NCBI GenBank assembly: GCA_947485165.1
Contig: CANKRG010000020.1
Span: 1-35,309 of the forward strand
Length of the DNA stretch: 35,309 bases
Reading direction: 5' to 3'
Source of the DNA: Comamonadaceae bacterium
Lineage (GTDB): Bacteria; Pseudomonadota; Gammaproteobacteria; Burkholderiales; Burkholderiaceae_C
Below the pieces are notes generated by a model. It ran no database searches. It worked only from the letters and a program-made list of their open reading frames with translations, and had not been told where the DNA came from. Shown piece after piece: positions 28,391-35,309 of this stretch (the stretch's first letter is position 1; every line of letters begins with the position of its first letter). Made by a program: the position numbers and the translations under genes.

Positions 28391-30976
28391 TTAATTGGCA
28401 ATAGCTTCTAACAGCTCAGTTTCAATCTCAATCTGCGCCTTGTTGTGTTGCAAGGCTGCGCCTGCTATCAAAAACGTATCTTCAACCCGTTCACCCAGCG
28501 TGGTGACTTTGGCAAGCTGCAGATTCAGTTTGTGTTTTGCTAAAACCCGCGCCACACAGTAAAGCAAACCAGCACGGTCGCTGGCGGAAATATTCAGCAG
28601 CCAGCGCTGCGCTTTTTCATCAGGTTTGAGGTCAACACGTGGCGTGATGGGGAAGCTTTTCACGCGGCGCGACACCCTGCCGCGAAGTGGTTGCGGCAGC
28701 GCACCTTGCGCTTCAATGGTGCGTGTGAGATCGGCTTCCACCATGTTGGTGAGCTCGCGGTAATGCTCTGGCAATGTGGCGGTGACGATTTGGAAGGTGT
28801 CTAGCGCATGGCCATCGTTGGCGGTATGCACTTTGGCGTCCAAAATACTGAAGCCCGCTTGGTCAAAATAGCCACAAATACGGGCAAACAAATCGCTTTG
28901 GTCTGGTGTGTAGACCACCACTTGCAAGCCCTCGCCTAAGGGGGATGCACGCGCACGCACGATAGGCTTGCTGCTGCCTACCAAGCGCGACAGATGGCGT
29001 GCATGCCAGGCAATGTCTTGCGCATCGTGGCGCATGAAATAGCTCACATCCAGCGTGTCCCACAGCGCTTTGTGGCCTTCAAACGGTTCTGCATAAAGGG
29101 CCAGGTTCACCAAGGCTTCGTTTTTACGCGCTTGCGCTTCAGCATCTGGGTCAGGCGCACGTCCGCCCAGTGTGCGCAGCGTCATGCGGTAGGCGTCTTC
29201 CAAGAGCTTGCCTTTCCACGCATTCCACACTTTGGGCGACGTGCCACGTATGTCGGCAACTGTGAGTAGATATAACGCTGTCAAATTACGTTCGTTGCCC
29301 ACGCGCTTGGCGAAACTGGCCACCACATCGGGGTCGCTCATGTCCTCTTTTTGGGCAATGTGGCTCAGGGTCAAATGCTCTGAGACCAAAAACTCAATCA
29401 ACTTCGCATCCGCTTTTTCAATACCGTGCTGTTTGCAAAACTTGCGCACTTCCAGCCGCCCAAGCTGCGAATGGTCGCCACCACGGCCTTTGGCAATGTC
29501 GTGAAACAGGGCCGCCGCGTACAAAATCCAAGGCTTGTCCCAACCTGCAGCCAGTTGTGAACAAAACGGGTACTCATGCGCATGCTCAGCAATGAAAAAG
29601 CGGCGCATATTGCGCAGCACCATCAAAATATGCTGGTCTACCGTGTAGACATGGAACAAATCATGCTGCATTTGCCCCACAATTTTCCGAAACACCCACA
29701 GGTAGCGCCCTAAAACCGAGGTTTGGTTCATCAGCCGCAGGGCGTGAGTTAAACCTTCAGGTTGCTGCAAAATTTGCATGAAGGTGGCGTGATTCACAGG
29801 ATCGTTACGGTAGGCTGTGTTCATCACATGCCGCGCGTTGAACAAAGCGCGCAGTGTGCGGGCAGACAAACCTTTTAGCCCAGGCGTCGTTTGGTAGAGT
29901 AAAAACGTTTGCAAAATCGCATGCGGGTGCAAGGTGTAAACGTCGTCGCTGAGCACTTCAATCATGCCGGCTTTTTCAGCAAAATAGGCGTTGATGGGGC
30001 GAATTTCTTGGGTGTCTTCGTCCAAGCGCTCTTGAATGTTGAGCAGCAAAATTTGGTTCAACTGCGTGACCGCTTTGGCAGCCCAGTAGTAGCGGCGCAT
30101 GAGTTGCTCGCTGGCGCGTTTGCCACCTTTACTGCTATCAGTAACATAGTGAAATGATTCTGCCACTGCGGTTTGCAAGTCAAAAACCAAGCGGTCTTCA
30201 CGCCGGTTCGCAATGATGTGCAAGCGTGCGCGAATCAGGTTTATCAACGCCACATTGCGCTTGATTTGTGCGACTTCGAAGGCGGTAGCCAAACCATTGC
30301 GCGCCAGATCGTCCCAGTTCCCCCCCAAATTGGCCGCATTTGCCACCCACAAAATGACTTGTAAATCGCGCAAACCGCCTGGTGATTCTTTGCAATTGGG
30401 TTCGAGCGAGTAGGGCGTGTCTTCAAACTTGTGATGGCGTTGGCGCATTTCCAGCGTTTTGGCGACGAAAAAGGCTTTGGCATCCATACCCTGCCTGAAT
30501 TCTTTGGCAAACCGCGTGTAAAGCACTTTGTTGCCCACAATCAGCCGCGATTCCAGCAAGCTGGTTTGCACCGTCACGTCATTTTCGGCTTGGGCGACGC
30601 AATCTGCCACGTTGCGCACGGATGAGCCAATCTCTAGCCCCGCATCCCAGCAGCTGCTGATGAACGTTTCAATCCGCGTTTTGACATCGACATCGGTTTC
30701 AGGAACAACGCCATCTGGCAGTAACACAAGCACATCAATGTCAGAGTGCGGAAACAGCTCGGCTCGGCCAAAGCCACCGACGGCCAAAAGCGCATAACTG
30801 GCTGGAAACTCTGCCGCTTCCCACAGTGATTTCAGCGTTTCATCTGCGATATGCGACAGCTTCAACAAGTGGTTGTTGATGCCGCGCGTGGACGAGCCAG
30901 TCTGCAACAATGCGTCTAAAACAACACGTTTATTTTTTTGGAAAATATCTCTTAAATTGGCATCTAGCCAGCGCAT
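28391..30976 (-). CDS. glnD: Bifunctional uridylyltransferase/uridylyl-removing enzyme GlnD
   Basis: The 861-residue product is the nitrogen-status sensor that adds UMP to PII proteins and removes it. The nucleotidyltransferase motif is VGGFGRAELFPHSDIDVLVL (residues 66-85). The HD hydrolase domain has ALFHDIAKGRGGDHSQLG (about 490-507). Two ACT domains, which sense glutamine, occupy the last 180 residues (from about VVYTPDQSDLFARICGYFDQ, then LNISASDRAGLLYCVARVLA). The start ATG at 30974-30976 lies at the edge of a palindromic repeat, which may have supplied the initiation codon. map follows upstream on the same strand, an order common in Burkholderiales. Confidence 0.95.
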   Translation of the reverse strand: MRWLDANLRDIFQKNKRVVLDALLQTGSSTRGINNHLLKLSHIADETLKSLWEAAEFPASYALLAVGGFGRAELFPHSDIDVLVLLPDGVVPETDVDVKTRIETFISSCWDAGLEIGSSVRNVADCVAQAENDVTVQTSLLESRLIVGNKVLYTRFAKEFRQGMDAKAFFVAKTLEMRQRHHKFEDTPYSLEPNCKESPGGLRDLQVILWVANAANLGGNWDDLARNGLATAFEVAQIKRNVALINLIRARLHIIANRREDRLVFDLQTAVAESFHYVTDSSKGGKRASEQLMRRYYWAAKAVTQLNQILLLNIQERLDEDTQEIRPINAYFAEKAGMIEVLSDDVYTLHPHAILQTFLLYQTTPGLKGLSARTLRALFNARHVMNTAYRNDPVNHATFMQILQQPEGLTHALRLMNQTSVLGRYLWVFRKIVGQMQHDLFHVYTVDQHILMVLRNMRRFFIAEHAHEYPFCSQLAAGWDKPWILYAAALFHDIAKGRGGDHSQLGRLEVRKFCKQHGIEKADAKLIEFLVSEHLTLSHIAQKEDMSDPDVVASFAKRVGNERNLTALYLLTVADIRGTSPKVWNAWKGKLLEDAYRMTLRTLGGRAPDPDAEAQARKNEALVNLALYAEPFEGHKALWDTLDVSYFMRHDAQDIAWHARHLSRLVGSSKPIVRARASPLGEGLQVVVYTPDQSDLFARICGYFDQAGFSILDAKVHTANDGHALDTFQIVTATLPEHYRELTNMVEADLTRTIEAQGALPQPLRGRVSRRVKSFPITPRVDLKPDEKAQRWLLNISASDRAGLLYCVARVLAKHKLNLQLAKVTTLGERVEDTFLIAGAALQHNKAQIEIETELLEAIAN

Positions 30977-31010
30977 TTATTTCCTAATCTGCTATTAATA
31001 ATATAGCAAA
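30972..31010 (+). repeat. Short palindromic repeat, copy between map and glnD
   Basis: The copy reads CGCATTTATTTCCTAATCTG, then CTATTAATAATATAGCAAA. It lacks the left CCTCTAGC part. The CAT at 30974-30976 is the complement of the glnD start codon. Confidence 0.65.
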
Positions 31011-31051
31011 AACGGTTGCATTATGATCCATGCAGCGATTTACTTAGAGAC

Positions 31052-31861
31052 TTAAGAAGTAATGAAAGCAGGCGGCGGCGGGCTACCGGCAGACAGCGTC
31101 AACACCTCATAACCTGTTGGCGTCACCAAAATCGTGTGCTCCCATTGGGCAGACAGAGAGTGGTCTTTGGTCACAATCGTCCAGCCATCTTTTTCAGGGC
31201 CGTCTTTGATCTCTTTTTTGCCCAAATTGATCATCGGCTCGATGGTAAATGTCATGCCCACTTTCAGCTCTTCCAGCGTACCCGGTTTGCCGTAATGCAG
31301 CACTTGCGGCTCTTCATGAAAGATGCGGCCAATGCCGTGGCCACAAAACTCGCGCACCACGCTGAAGCCGTTGTTTTCAGAGAATTTTTGAATCGCAGCG
31401 CCAATATCGCCCAAATGTGCGCCGGGTTTGACCTGTGCAATGCCAATCCACATCGCGTCGTAGGTCAACGCACTGAGCCGTTTTGCAGCGATGGACAACT
31501 CGCCCACGCCAAACATGCGGCTGGTGTCGCCGTGCCAGCCGTCCTTGATGACGGTCACATCGATATTCATCGTGTCGCCCTTTTTGAGCGGCTTGTCGTT
31601 GGGAATGCCGTGACAGACTTGGTGGTTCACCGAGGTGCAAATCGACTTTGGGTAGGGAATATCGCCACCGCCGGTGTAGTTCAGCGGCGCGGGGATGCCG
31701 CCTTGCACTTGGGTGATGTAGTCGTGCGCCAGTTTGTCCAGCGCGTTGGTCGTCACTCCAGGTTTCACAAATGGGGTTAAATAATCCAGCACCTCTGAGG
31801 CTAATTTACCCGCCACGCGCATGCCCGCGATGCCTTGTTCGTCTTTGTATGTAATCGTCAT
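31052..31861 (-). CDS. map: Methionine aminopeptidase, type I
   Basis: The 269-residue product starts from MTITYKDEQGIAGMRVAGKL; the open frame extends 52 codons upstream into miaA but that part is not family-like. All five metal ligands are in place: Asp in MNIDVTVIKDGWHGDTSRMF (two Asp), His in CGHGIGRIFHE, Glu in TFTIEPM and Glu in QWEHTILV. It removes the initiator methionine after deformylase has acted. It is nine bases downstream of miaA and upstream of glnD on the same strand. Confidence 0.95.
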   Translation of the reverse strand: MTITYKDEQGIAGMRVAGKLASEVLDYLTPFVKPGVTTNALDKLAHDYITQVQGGIPAPLNYTGGGDIPYPKSICTSVNHQVCHGIPNDKPLKKGDTMNIDVTVIKDGWHGDTSRMFGVGELSIAAKRLSALTYDAMWIGIAQVKPGAHLGDIGAAIQKFSENNGFSVVREFCGHGIGRIFHEEPQVLHYGKPGTLEELKVGMTFTIEPMINLGKKEIKDGPEKDGWTIVTKDHSLSAQWEHTILVTPTGYEVLTLSAGSPPPPAFITS

Positions 31862-31869
31862 AGCGCCTA

Positions 31870-32940
31870 TTATCCCACCGGTTGAAAGTTTGAATCGTGA
31901 GGCTGATTCTGCCAAACATCCACCAAATGCAAAACCTGTGTCAAAGCATCTGCTGCATCGCAAGCTACAACTTGCCGCTGGGGCATAGATCGCAGCCATG
32001 TGAGCTGCCGTTTGCACAGCTGGCGTGTGGCGGCAATGCCTTTTTCACGCATCACTGAGGCTGTTTTTTTATCCAGCTCCGCATCATTTGCAGCGTCCAA
32101 AGCTTCCCACATTTGACGGTATCCCACGCAGCGAATGGATGGGGTGTCCAAGTGCAAATCGCTTCGTGCGCGAAGGGATCGAACTTCATGCTCAAAACCG
32201 CAGGACAGCATCAGGTCAAAGCGCTGGACGATGCGTTCGTGCAGCCAAGCGCGGTTTTGCGGCTCTAGCGAGATAAACAGTGAATTATAGTGCTCAAATT
32301 GACCTCTAGTCGGCGTATTTATTGCCTGAGGTGCTATATTTTTTATAGTATTATTAGATGACTCCAAGCGCTTATGAAATGACGACATGGGTTGCCCAGA
32401 GATGCGATACACCTCCAAAGCGCGCTGAATGCGCTGTGCATCGTTGGGCTTCAATCTTGCTGCCGTCAGAGTGTCAACTTCGGCTAATTTGCTATGCATG
32501 GCAGGCCAGCCGAATTGCGACGCTTCTTGCTCCAAAGCAGCGCGAATGTCTGCATTAGCCTTTGGCATGTCGTCCAAACCCTCAAACAGCGCCTTGAAAT
32601 ACAGCATCGTGCCGCCCACCAGCAGCGGCAAATGCCCGCGATCCGTGATTTCAGTGATCAAACGCGTGGCGTCTTTGGCAAATTCAGCGGCGGAATAGGG
32701 CTGCAGCGGGTCGCGAATATCGATCAAATGGTGCGGCACGCTGGCTAGTTCAGCGGCGCTGGGCTTGGCGGTGCCGATGTCCATGCCTGCGTAGACCAAA
32801 GCGGAGTCTACGCTGATGATTTCTACTGGCTTCACCGCGCTCAAATGTTGCGCTATCGCCAGCGCAGCCGCAGTTTTTCCAGAAGCCGTGGGCCCAGCGA
32901 TGCAAATACAACGGGGTAAAGAAGGCTTTTTGTCCGTCAT
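31870..32940 (-). CDS. miaA: tRNA dimethylallyltransferase MiaA
   Basis: The 356-residue product transfers the dimethylallyl group to A37 of tRNAs that read UNN codons. The P-loop is GPTASGKT (16-23), followed by the [16 protein letters not shown] motif that holds the catalytic Asp, then [18 protein letters not shown] and [22 protein letters not shown] is present as [12 protein letters not shown]. Residues about 196-214 ([18 protein letters not shown]) come from a palindromic repeat read antisense, lengthening the family's variable loop. I start at ATG 32940 ([10 protein letters not shown]), which overlaps the stop of the efflux gene (ATGA). Confidence 0.93.
   Translation of the reverse strand: MTDKKPSLPRCICIAGPTASGKTAAALAIAQHLSAVKPVEIISVDSALVYAGMDIGTAKPSAAELASVPHHLIDIRDPLQPYSAAEFAKDATRLITEITDRGHLPLLVGGTMLYFKALFEGLDDMPKANADIRAALEQEASQFGWPAMHSKLAEVDTLTAARLKPNDAQRIQRALEVYRISGQPMSSFHKRLESSNNTIKNIAPQAINTPTRGQFEHYNSLFISLEPQNRAWLHERIVQRFDLMLSCGFEHEVRSLRARSDLHLDTPSIRCVGYRQMWEALDAANDAELDKKTASVMREKGIAATRQLCKRQLTWLRSMPQRQVVACDAADALTQVLHLVDVWQNQPHDSNFQPVG
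32303..32353 (+). repeat. Short palindromic repeat, copy inside miaA (antisense)
   Basis: The copy reads CCTCTAGTCGGCGTATTTAT, then TGCCTGAGGTGCTATATTTT, then TTATAGTATTA on the plus strand. miaA lies on the minus strand, so this is the only copy in a gene that is read antisense. It is one of the best-conserved copies. Confidence 0.8.
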
Positions 32941-34124
32941 GCAGATTGACGCCCATATTTTTGCACTGCCGTCCAAGCAGTGGCGGCAATGCACGCCGTC
33001 CAAAACCACACGCCCATGGCCATGGGCATCACGCTGCCGTCATAATTTTTGCTGAGCCACGCGCCAGTGACAAAGGCCAAAAGCATCATCAAAAACCCAT
33101 TCACCGCAGAGGCTGTGCCCGCCGCTTTGCCAAAAGGCACAATCGCCCCCGTTTGCCCGCAGGGCTGGTGTATGCCATGGCCTATCGCCACCACATAAAA
33201 CGGCAGCATCACAGCCCAAAAGCTGTGTACGCCAGCCAGTGCCAGTACACCCAAAAGCGTGCCACCCAACAGTGAAAACCCACCAGCAAGCGCCACCGTG
33301 CGGGTAATGCCAATGCGCGTCAGCAGCCAACGGCACAAAACCGTACCCAAAATATAGTTGGCCGACATACCGAACATGAGCAAACCATACATGGCGCTAG
33401 AGAAGCCAAAGATTTTGATGAACACGAACGACGACGACGCCAAAAACACAAACAGCACGCAGTATGAGAAGCTAGACAGCGCAGAATAGGTCAAAAATAC
33501 AGGGTTTTTAAGAATCATCCACCAGTTGCGAACGAGGCTTGTGGGCTCTAAAGCGCTCAAGTTTTTTTGTGGCAGGCTTTCCTCGAAACGCAGTGTCACA
33601 ACCAAAAGTGATAGCGCACCAAACACAGCCAACGCCAGCAGCGTGGCGCGGACACTAAAATGACCCGATAAAAAACCGCCCAAAGGCGCGCTCAAACAAG
33701 CCAGCACGCCCAAGCCAGTCAAGCCTTTAGACATCACCCGTGCGCCATCTAGTGGGCTGTACAAATCGCGCACCAGCGCCCGCCCGCACATCACCACCGC
33801 GCCCATACTCAGTCCCTGCAAAATACGCCAAGTGATGAGCAGTTGAATCGAATCCGCCCATGCGGCACCTACGGCAGCCAGGGTGTACAGGCTTAATCCC
33901 GCTAGCAAGATAGGTTTGCGCCCAAACCGGTCAGACAGCGGCCCCCAGATCAACTGCGACACCCCAAAAGCCAGCAAAAGCGCCGACAAGGTGTACTGCG
34001 CCTGCGCCATAGATGCCCCAAAGCCCTCAGCAAGAGCGGGTAGAGCGGGTAAATACAGGTCAGTGGTGACGGGCTGAATGCCCATGAGCAGGGCAAGGAT
34101 GAAGACGACGGTGGCTTGGGACAT
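32937..34124 (-). CDS. MFS efflux transporter, Bcr/CflA-like
   Basis: The 395-residue product has twelve hydrophobic segments. The first segment and loop ([20 protein letters not shown]) and the MFS loop motif [16 protein letters not shown] (about 58-73) are typical of the DHA1 Bcr/CflA group. The mid-region contains [20 protein letters not shown], which includes the usual RxxQG signature of this group. Members export drugs, dipeptides or sulfonamides using the proton gradient; the substrate here is unknown. It overlaps miaA by four bases, so the two are probably cotranscribed. Confidence 0.88.
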   Translation of the reverse strand: MSQATVVFILALLMGIQPVTTDLYLPALPALAEGFGASMAQAQYTLSALLLAFGVSQLIWGPLSDRFGRKPILLAGLSLYTLAAVGAAWADSIQLLITWRILQGLSMGAVVMCGRALVRDLYSPLDGARVMSKGLTGLGVLACLSAPLGGFLSGHFSVRATLLALAVFGALSLLVVTLRFEESLPQKNLSALEPTSLVRNWWMILKNPVFLTYSALSSFSYCVLFVFLASSSFVFIKIFGFSSAMYGLLMFGMSANYILGTVLCRWLLTRIGITRTVALAGGFSLLGGTLLGVLALAGVHSFWAVMLPFYVVAIGHGIHQPCGQTGAIVPFGKAAGTASAVNGFLMMLLAFVTGAWLSKNYDGSVMPMAMGVWFWTACIAATAWTAVQKYGRQSA

Positions 34125-34214
34125 GCAGCTAAAGGGACCTTTTCAGAAGCTTTGAGCCTAGCAGAAGTTTGAGCAACTGAAGTTTAGGCGTGTTAATTTG
34201 CTAATATAAGTTAT

Positions 34215-35108
34215 ATGAACCAGCCAACCACCCGTCAAGACTTCCGCTTTAGCTCCCGCCTAAGGGTGCGCTGGGCGGAGGTTGATATGCAAAAAATTGT
34301 GTTCAATGCGCACTATTTGATGTATTTTGATACCGCCATTGCCGACTACTGGCGCGCCATGGCCATTCCCTACGAAGAAACCATGCACCAGTGGGGTGGT
34401 GATTTGTATGTGAAAAAAGCCAGTGTTGAATACTTCGCCAGCGCGCGCTACGAAGACCAGTTGGACGTGATGCTCAAATGCGTCAAAGTGGGCAACTCAT
34501 CAGTCGTTTTTCATGGCGCGATTTTCCGTGCAGATCAGTTGCTGGTGACTTGCGAACTTGTCTACGTCTACGCCAATCCCGCGACCCAAACTTCGCAGCC
34601 CGTTCCTGTTGAGTTCCGCGAGCTTTTGACCGCTTTTGAAGCTGGTGAACCCATGACATCGGTCAAAACAGGCGATGTGCATACCTTGGGTGCAGATGCC
34701 TTTGCGCTGCGCGAAGAAGTTTTCGTGAATGAACAAGGTTTTGCTTTAGAGATTGAGCAAGATGCATACGACGCCACGTCGGTTCACGCCGTTGCTTACA
34801 ACCGCCTCGCCCAACCAGTGGCCACTGGTCGATTGCTGCCTAGCAAAGAACTTCAGACGCCGTCTGATCCGATCAAATCCAGCAAAATTGGCCGCATGGC
34901 GGTGCACCGCGTGATGCGTGGGTCAAAATTGGGTCGTGACATCATGAACACGTTGATGGCCGCTGCCAAGTCACGTGGCGACGCAGAAATCGTCCTGCAC
35001 GCACAGTGCAGTGCTATAAATTTCTATTTAAAACAAGGGTTTACCGAGCGTGGCTTGCCTTTTGATGAAGAAGGCGTGCTGCACACTGAGATGTTTAAGT
35101 TGCTTTAA
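34215..35108 (+). CDS. Fusion of a YbgC-type acyl-CoA thioesterase and a GNAT acetyltransferase
   Basis: The 297-residue product has two enzymes in one chain. Residues 1-140 form a hotdog thioesterase of the YbgC/FadM/4-hydroxybenzoyl-CoA thioesterase type: LRVRWAEVDMQKIVFNAHYL, MYFDTAIADYWRAM, and the strand VKKASVEYFASARYEDQLDV. Residues about 150-297 form a GNAT domain of ElaA/YjcF-like appearance: FALREEVFVNEQGFALEIEQ, HAVAYNRLAQPVATGRLLP, and the acetyl-CoA loop GRMAVHRVMRGSKLGRDIM followed by HAQCSAINFYLKQGF. One ATG at 34215 and an uninterrupted frame show a real fusion. The acceptor is unknown. The gene's last 14 bases overlap the P-type ATPase relic on the other strand. Confidence 0.88.
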   Translation: MNQPTTRQDFRFSSRLRVRWAEVDMQKIVFNAHYLMYFDTAIADYWRAMAIPYEETMHQWGGDLYVKKASVEYFASARYEDQLDVMLKCVKVGNSSVVFHGAIFRADQLLVTCELVYVYANPATQTSQPVPVEFRELLTAFEAGEPMTSVKTGDVHTLGADAFALREEVFVNEQGFALEIEQDAYDATSVHAVAYNRLAQPVATGRLLPSKELQTPSDPIKSSKIGRMAVHRVMRGSKLGRDIMNTLMAAAKSRGDAEIVLHAQCSAINFYLKQGFTERGLPFDEEGVLHTEMFKLL

Positions 35109-35309
35109 ATATCTTACAGCGTCGTACCAGGAGCACCAAGACGTAACTGAGCAAGCCGCTGGCGACAGTCAAACCCAAAACGGTGGGACTCAGGGTGCCG
35201 GTTTTATCGGTACACAGCACCGTGGCGGAGCCCAGGGTTTCAACCGTCGCGCTTTGCCGTGTCAACACCTGGTGTTTTGAAATCCGTCAGGCACCCATCG
35301 CCATGAAAA
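35095..35309 (-). pseudogene. P-type cation-transporting ATPase relic with nonsense codon and deletion (runs off the window)
   Basis: The minus strand reads MAMGA, stop (TGA at 35287-35289), then RISKHQVLTRQSATVETLGS followed by ATVLCTDKTGTL. This is the phosphorylation-site region of a P-type ATPase, with the catalytic Asp in DKTGT. Relatives have Trp at the stop (MAMGAWRIS), so TGG to TGA is likely. Directly after DKTGTL the sequence changes to a hydrophobic carboxy-terminal-like segment (TVLGLTVASGLLSYVLVLLV, then RR) and ends TAA at 35095-35097. The nucleotide-binding and hydrolase domains, several hundred residues, are missing. The upstream part may continue beyond 35309. It overlaps the 3' end of the thioesterase-GNAT gene. 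Confidence 0.75.

Noticed and set aside
31016-31780. Long open frame (254 codons) on the plus strand opposite map
   Set aside because: It is the antisense of a certain gene and its product has no family likeness, only the composition expected of a shadow frame. The same holds for the long antisense frames opposite hrpA and smc.
35005-35038. GTGCTATAAATTTCTATTTA in the GNAT domain resembling the hairpin part of the repeat
   Set aside because: It encodes the conserved GNAT segment AINFYLKQGF, and the GCCGGCG part is absent.

Overview
The window looks like a chromosomal segment of a betaproteobacterium of the order Burkholderiales, most likely family Comamonadaceae. The support is the gene order dapC-dapD-(pilus ATPase relic)-dapE-prmB, the smc-zipA-ligA cluster, the close match of several proteins to that family as I know them, and a short intergenic palindromic repeat (GCCGGCGTATTTATTGCC followed by an AT-rich TGCTA..TAGCA hairpin). 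I cannot name a genus. Family assignments rest on motif and sequence recognition by eye; no search was run.

Layout. 1-730: the 3' end of a LysR regulator and a low-complexity gap with no recognisable gene. 738-6068: an Old Yellow Enzyme reductase (-) and the giant helicase hrpA (+). 6069-7183: a small accessory patch with the amino-terminal stub of an integron integrase, an attI-like site, and an AbrB/VapC toxin-antitoxin pair with its operator. 7306-9229: a DMT transporter and a Tat-exported Rieske protein. 9250-11211: the ABC-F protein YheS (-). 11269-16153: an iron-uptake region with a broken LysR gene and a gutted TonB-dependent receptor (divergent), an intact PiuC-type dioxygenase, an FMN alpha-hydroxyacid dehydrogenase, and tonB-exbB-exbD. 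16156-20950: the lysine/diaminopimelate cluster dapC-dapD-dapE plus prmB (all -). 21079-28358: smc-zipA-ligA-def (+), with each start overlapping or nearly touching the previous stop. 28391-34124: glnD, map, miaA and a Bcr/CflA-type efflux gene (all -). 34215-35108: a thioesterase-GNAT fusion. 35095-35309: a wrecked P-type ATPase (-).

Two themes run through the window. First, a family of short palindromic repeats sits between genes and also inside the reading frames of hrpA, prmB, dapE and miaA, where it adds about 20 residues without breaking the frame. In hrpA, prmB and dapE the element is read in the same orientation and the same frame. This resembles the behaviour described for Rickettsia palindromic elements. 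Two other dispersed repeats (one starting CCGTTCGCCCTGAG, one GTCATTCCCGCG) also entered coding sequence, in hrpA and the lldD-like gene. Second, at least four genes (LysR, TonB receptor, PilT/PilU-type ATPase, P-type ATPase) keep their ends but appear to have lost their middles, which suggests decay by internal deletion.

Most of the rest is ordinary housekeeping: cell-wall lysine precursors, chromosome condensation, division, ligation, protein amino-terminal maturation (def and map), nitrogen signalling (glnD) and tRNA modification (miaA). No rRNA, tRNA, CRISPR array or intact insertion sequence was seen.
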